A DNA stretch of 64,000 nt, from positions 186,001 through 250,000 of the forward strand of contig CANRIS010000002.1 of NCBI GenBank assembly GCA_947630725.1. The letters run 5' to 3'. The notes under the pieces were generated by a model, which worked only from the letters and a program-made list of their open reading frames with translations, made no database searches and was not told the origin of the DNA. Below, piece by piece: positions 61,930 to 64,000 of the stretch (position 1 is its first letter; each line of letters begins with the position of its first letter). This DNA is from an uncultured Clostridia bacterium (lineage in GTDB: Bacteria > Bacillota > Clostridia > Lachnospirales > CAG-274). The position numbers were made by a program, and so were the translations under genes.

Positions 61930-64000
61930 TTATTTAAAATAGCCTACTCCCGCCTCAAAAATGAGCTGATCCTTTTCTCCGGGGACATTTTTATAGAGGC
62001 CGTTTCCTATTCTTTCGCTGTGACCCATCTTTCCCAAGACTCTTCCGTCAGGGCTTGTGATGCCCTCTATGGCGTATACCGATCCGTTGACGTTATACTT
62101 TATGTCCTCACAGGGTCTGCCCTCAAAGTCAACATACTGTGTGGCAATCTGGAAATTGTTTTCGAGGGACTTTATAACGGAAGCGTCCGCCAGAAATCTG
62201 CCCTCTCCGTGGGATACGGGTATGTTGAACATATCTCCGGGCTTTGTGTTCCACAGCCATGGGGACTTGTTGGAAACGATTTTTGTATTGGCGAGACAGG
62301 ACACATGGCGTCCTATGGTGTTGAAGGAAAGCGTAGGACTGTTTTCGTCAATATTTCTTATTTCGCCGTAGGGTACAAGTCCCAGCTTTATAAGAGCCTG
62401 AAAACCGTTGCATATGCCCAGCATAAGACCGTCACGGTTTTTGAGAAGGTTCATGGTGGCCTCTTTTATGGCAGGGTTTCTGAACACCGCCGCAATAAAC
62501 TTGCCCGAGCCTTCGGGTTCGTCTCCTGCCGAAAAGCCTCCCGGCAGCATTATTATCTGGCTTTTGTCGATAAGCTGCGCAAGCTGCTTTGCGGATTCCT
62601 TAAGCCACTGTGTTTTCAGATTTCTTATGACAAAAGTCTCCACCTTTGCGCCTGCAAGCTCAAACCGCCTTTTTGTGTCATACTCGCAGTTTGTACCGGG
62701 AAACACGGGGATAACCACTCTCGGAGACGCAAGACCCTTTCCGGGATATTTTTTGTCAATTATGCTGAACTCTCCGAGGCTTATGTCGCTGTCCTTATGC
62801 TTTTTATAAAGCTCTGTGGGGAAAACCTTCTCGATAGGCAGTATCCAAGCCTTTTTAGCCTCCTCAAGGTCTATTTCCGCACCGTTTATTACGAGCTTGC
62901 TTTCGTCTGTGGTTCTGCCCAGTATGTCGATGTCAAAGCATCCGAAAAGAGCCTTTATTTCTTCTTCATTTTCAGCCGTGACCTCTGTCACAAAGGAGCC
63001 GCAGCTATAGTCGAAACAGCGGTCAAGGTCGATCCTTACACCTATATCGTTTCCGAAAGCCATCTTTGCAATACATGCGGCAGCTCCGCCGTGGCATATG
63101 GTGGATGCCGATATAACAACGCCCTTTCTTATAAGCTCCGTTATTTTGTCAAACTGAGCCTTAAGGCTCTCAAACACGGGAATATCCTTTTCATCGTATT
63201 CGGCGTTTATTCTGACTATATAGGAGCCTGCCTTTTTGAATTCGGGAGATATTATGTTTTCAGCTTTAGTAACATCCACAGCAAAGGAAACCAACGTAGG
63301 CGGAACGGTCATATCCATAAAAGTGCCGCTCATACTGTCCTTGCCGCCTATTGCGCCGAGCCCCAGCTCCATCTGCGCAAGAAATCCTCCCAGAAGAGCC
63401 GCAAAGGGCTTGCCCCATTTTTCGGGGTTCTTTCCGAGATGTTCAAAATACTCCTGAAAGGTGAGATATACGTCCCTATAGTCTCCTCCCGAAGCAACAA
63501 TTTTTGAAACCGATTCGACCACGGCATAAAGCGCTCCGTGGAAGGGGCTTGCCTTGGCTATGGACGGGCAGCAGCCAAAGCTCATAAGTGTAGCCGTATC
63601 GGTCTCGCCTTTAAGCACAGGAACCTTTGCCGCCATAGCCTCGGAGGGAGTGAGCTGATTTTTGCCTCCGAAGGGCATAAGGACAGTACCTGCGCCTATG
63701 GTGGAGTCGAACCTCTCCGCAAGTCCCTTTTGTGACGCCACATTGAGGTCTTTAAGATTGTTTATGAATTTTTCTTTTATATCGCTGCCCGACGGGTCGT
63801 TTTTGGGAAAATCTTCGGGAGCCTTTACAAGAACGTCAGCCTTCTGCATAACTCCATTTGTGTCCAGAAAGTCTCTCGAAATGTCGAGTATGGCTTTTCC
63901 CCTCCATATCATTCTGAGCCTTCTGTCATCGGTAACATACGCCACTTCGGTGGCTTCGAGGTTTTCCTCCCCCGCTATTTCAATAAATCTTTCGGCGTCC
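61930..64000 (-). CDS. purL: Phosphoribosylformylglycinamidine synthase, C-terminal part (runs off window)
   Basis: About 690 residues are visible. The reading frame stays open to the window edge at 64000, so the true start lies outside. The visible part holds the second half of the FGAM synthetase domains (LTPSEAMAAKVPV, LGAIGGKDSMSGTF) and the C-terminal glutaminase domain (VIPVFPGTNCEYDTKRRFELAGA, LPGGFSAGDEPEG, catalytic Cys in LGICNGFQALIKLG, His in SHGEGRF). It is the large single-chain type of about 1250 residues. Catalyses the fourth step of purine synthesis. The GTG at 63945 is internal, not a start. Confidence 0.93.
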   Translation of the reverse strand, partial: DAERFIEIAGEENLEATEVAYVTDDRRLRMIWRGKAILDISRDFLDTNGVMQKADVLVKAPEDFPKNDPSGSDIKEKFINNLKDLNVASQKGLAERFDSTIGAGTVLMPFGGKNQLTPSEAMAAKVPVLKGETDTATLMSFGCCPSIAKASPFHGALYAVVESVSKIVASGGDYRDVYLTFQEYFEHLGKNPEKWGKPFAALLGGFLAQMELGLGAIGGKDSMSGTFMDMTVPPTLVSFAVDVTKAENIISPEFKKAGSYIVRINAEYDEKDIPVFESLKAQFDKITELIRKGVVISASTICHGGAAACIAKMAFGNDIGVRIDLDRCFDYSCGSFVTEVTAENEEEIKALFGCFDIDILGRTTDESKLVINGAEIDLEEAKKAWILPIEKVFPTELYKKHKDSDISLGEFSIIDKKYPGKGLASPRVVIPVFPGTNCEYDTKRRFELAGAKVETFVIRNLKTQWLKESAKQLAQLIDKSQIIMLPGGFSAGDEPEGSGKFIAAVFRNPAIKEATMNLLKNRDGLMLGICNGFQALIKLGLVPYGEIRNIDENSPTLSFNTIGRHVSCLANTKIVSNKSPWLWNTKPGDMFNIPVSHGEGRFLADASVIKSLENNFQIATQYVDFEGRPCEDIKYNVNGSVYAIEGITSPDGRVLGKMGHSERIGNGLYKNVPGEKDQLIFEAGVGYFK

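Noticed and set aside
62020..63507. 495-codon open frame antisense to purL
   Set aside because: Lies entirely opposite conserved purL codons; Cys/Tyr/Ser-rich translation with no family motif. Shadow ORF.

Overview
The window looks like chromosomal DNA of a spore-forming anaerobic member of the Clostridia (Firmicutes). Three things point there: a spore protease gene (gpr) next to a dipicolinate synthase subunit A gene; Gram-positive markers (SLH-domain proteins, CdaA/CdaR, strong AGGAGG ribosome sites, frequent TTG starts); and anaerobe metabolism (NfnAB-like transhydrogenase, ThiH rather than ThiO). A secreted pectate lyase ending in a type I dockerin suggests a plant-polysaccharide degrader from a gut or rumen. 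I cannot name the species. No rRNA, tRNA, CRISPR array or complete mobile element was seen.

Layout. 1-7.2 kb: a MerR/BmrR-like regulator divergent from a small Cys-rich protein, a cyclophilin, leuS, two small unknown genes and an AEC transporter. 7.2-12.7 kb is accessory: an orphan IS200/IS605-type hairpin set, two tandem SLH paralogues sharing an identical C-terminus, an IS3 remnant, a lipoprotein, and about 390 bp of nested perfect palindromes. 12.7-16 kb: a UPF0210 plus ACT pair, then rimM-trmD. 16-25 kb: nitrogen assimilation (asnB, gltB-gltD) and an isochorismatase-like hydrolase. 25-30.4 kb: an amidase and the cdaA-cdaR-lepA operon. 30.6-32.5 kb: sporulation genes dpaA and gpr. 32.6-35.4 kb: the thiamine thiazole operon thiS-thiG-thiH-thiE, behind a leader that folds like a riboswitch but lacks the TPP consensus. 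35.6-40.4 kb: a secreted papain-like protease, a 49-residue peptide gene, an HD protein and a fucose-isomerase-like protein. 41-44.3 kb: the dockerin-bearing pectate lyase. 44.4-48.5 kb: nfnA-nfnB and two ThiF-family E1-like genes. 48.5-51.8 kb: a GNAT-MBOAT-DHHW polysaccharide O-acetylation operon. 51.9-60.4 kb: a SWIM/SNF2 helicase and a 1701-residue protein of unknown function with an internally repeated module. 60.7-64 kb: gapA and the C-terminal part of purL, which runs off the window.

Most promising for new biology: the nested palindrome clusters at 12264-12654; the thiS leader (35403-35507) with three mutually exclusive helices; the 1701-residue repeat protein; the orphan TnpB-type right end at 7211-7309; and the small peptide next to the secreted cysteine protease. 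All functional calls come from reading motifs in the sequence; no database search was run.
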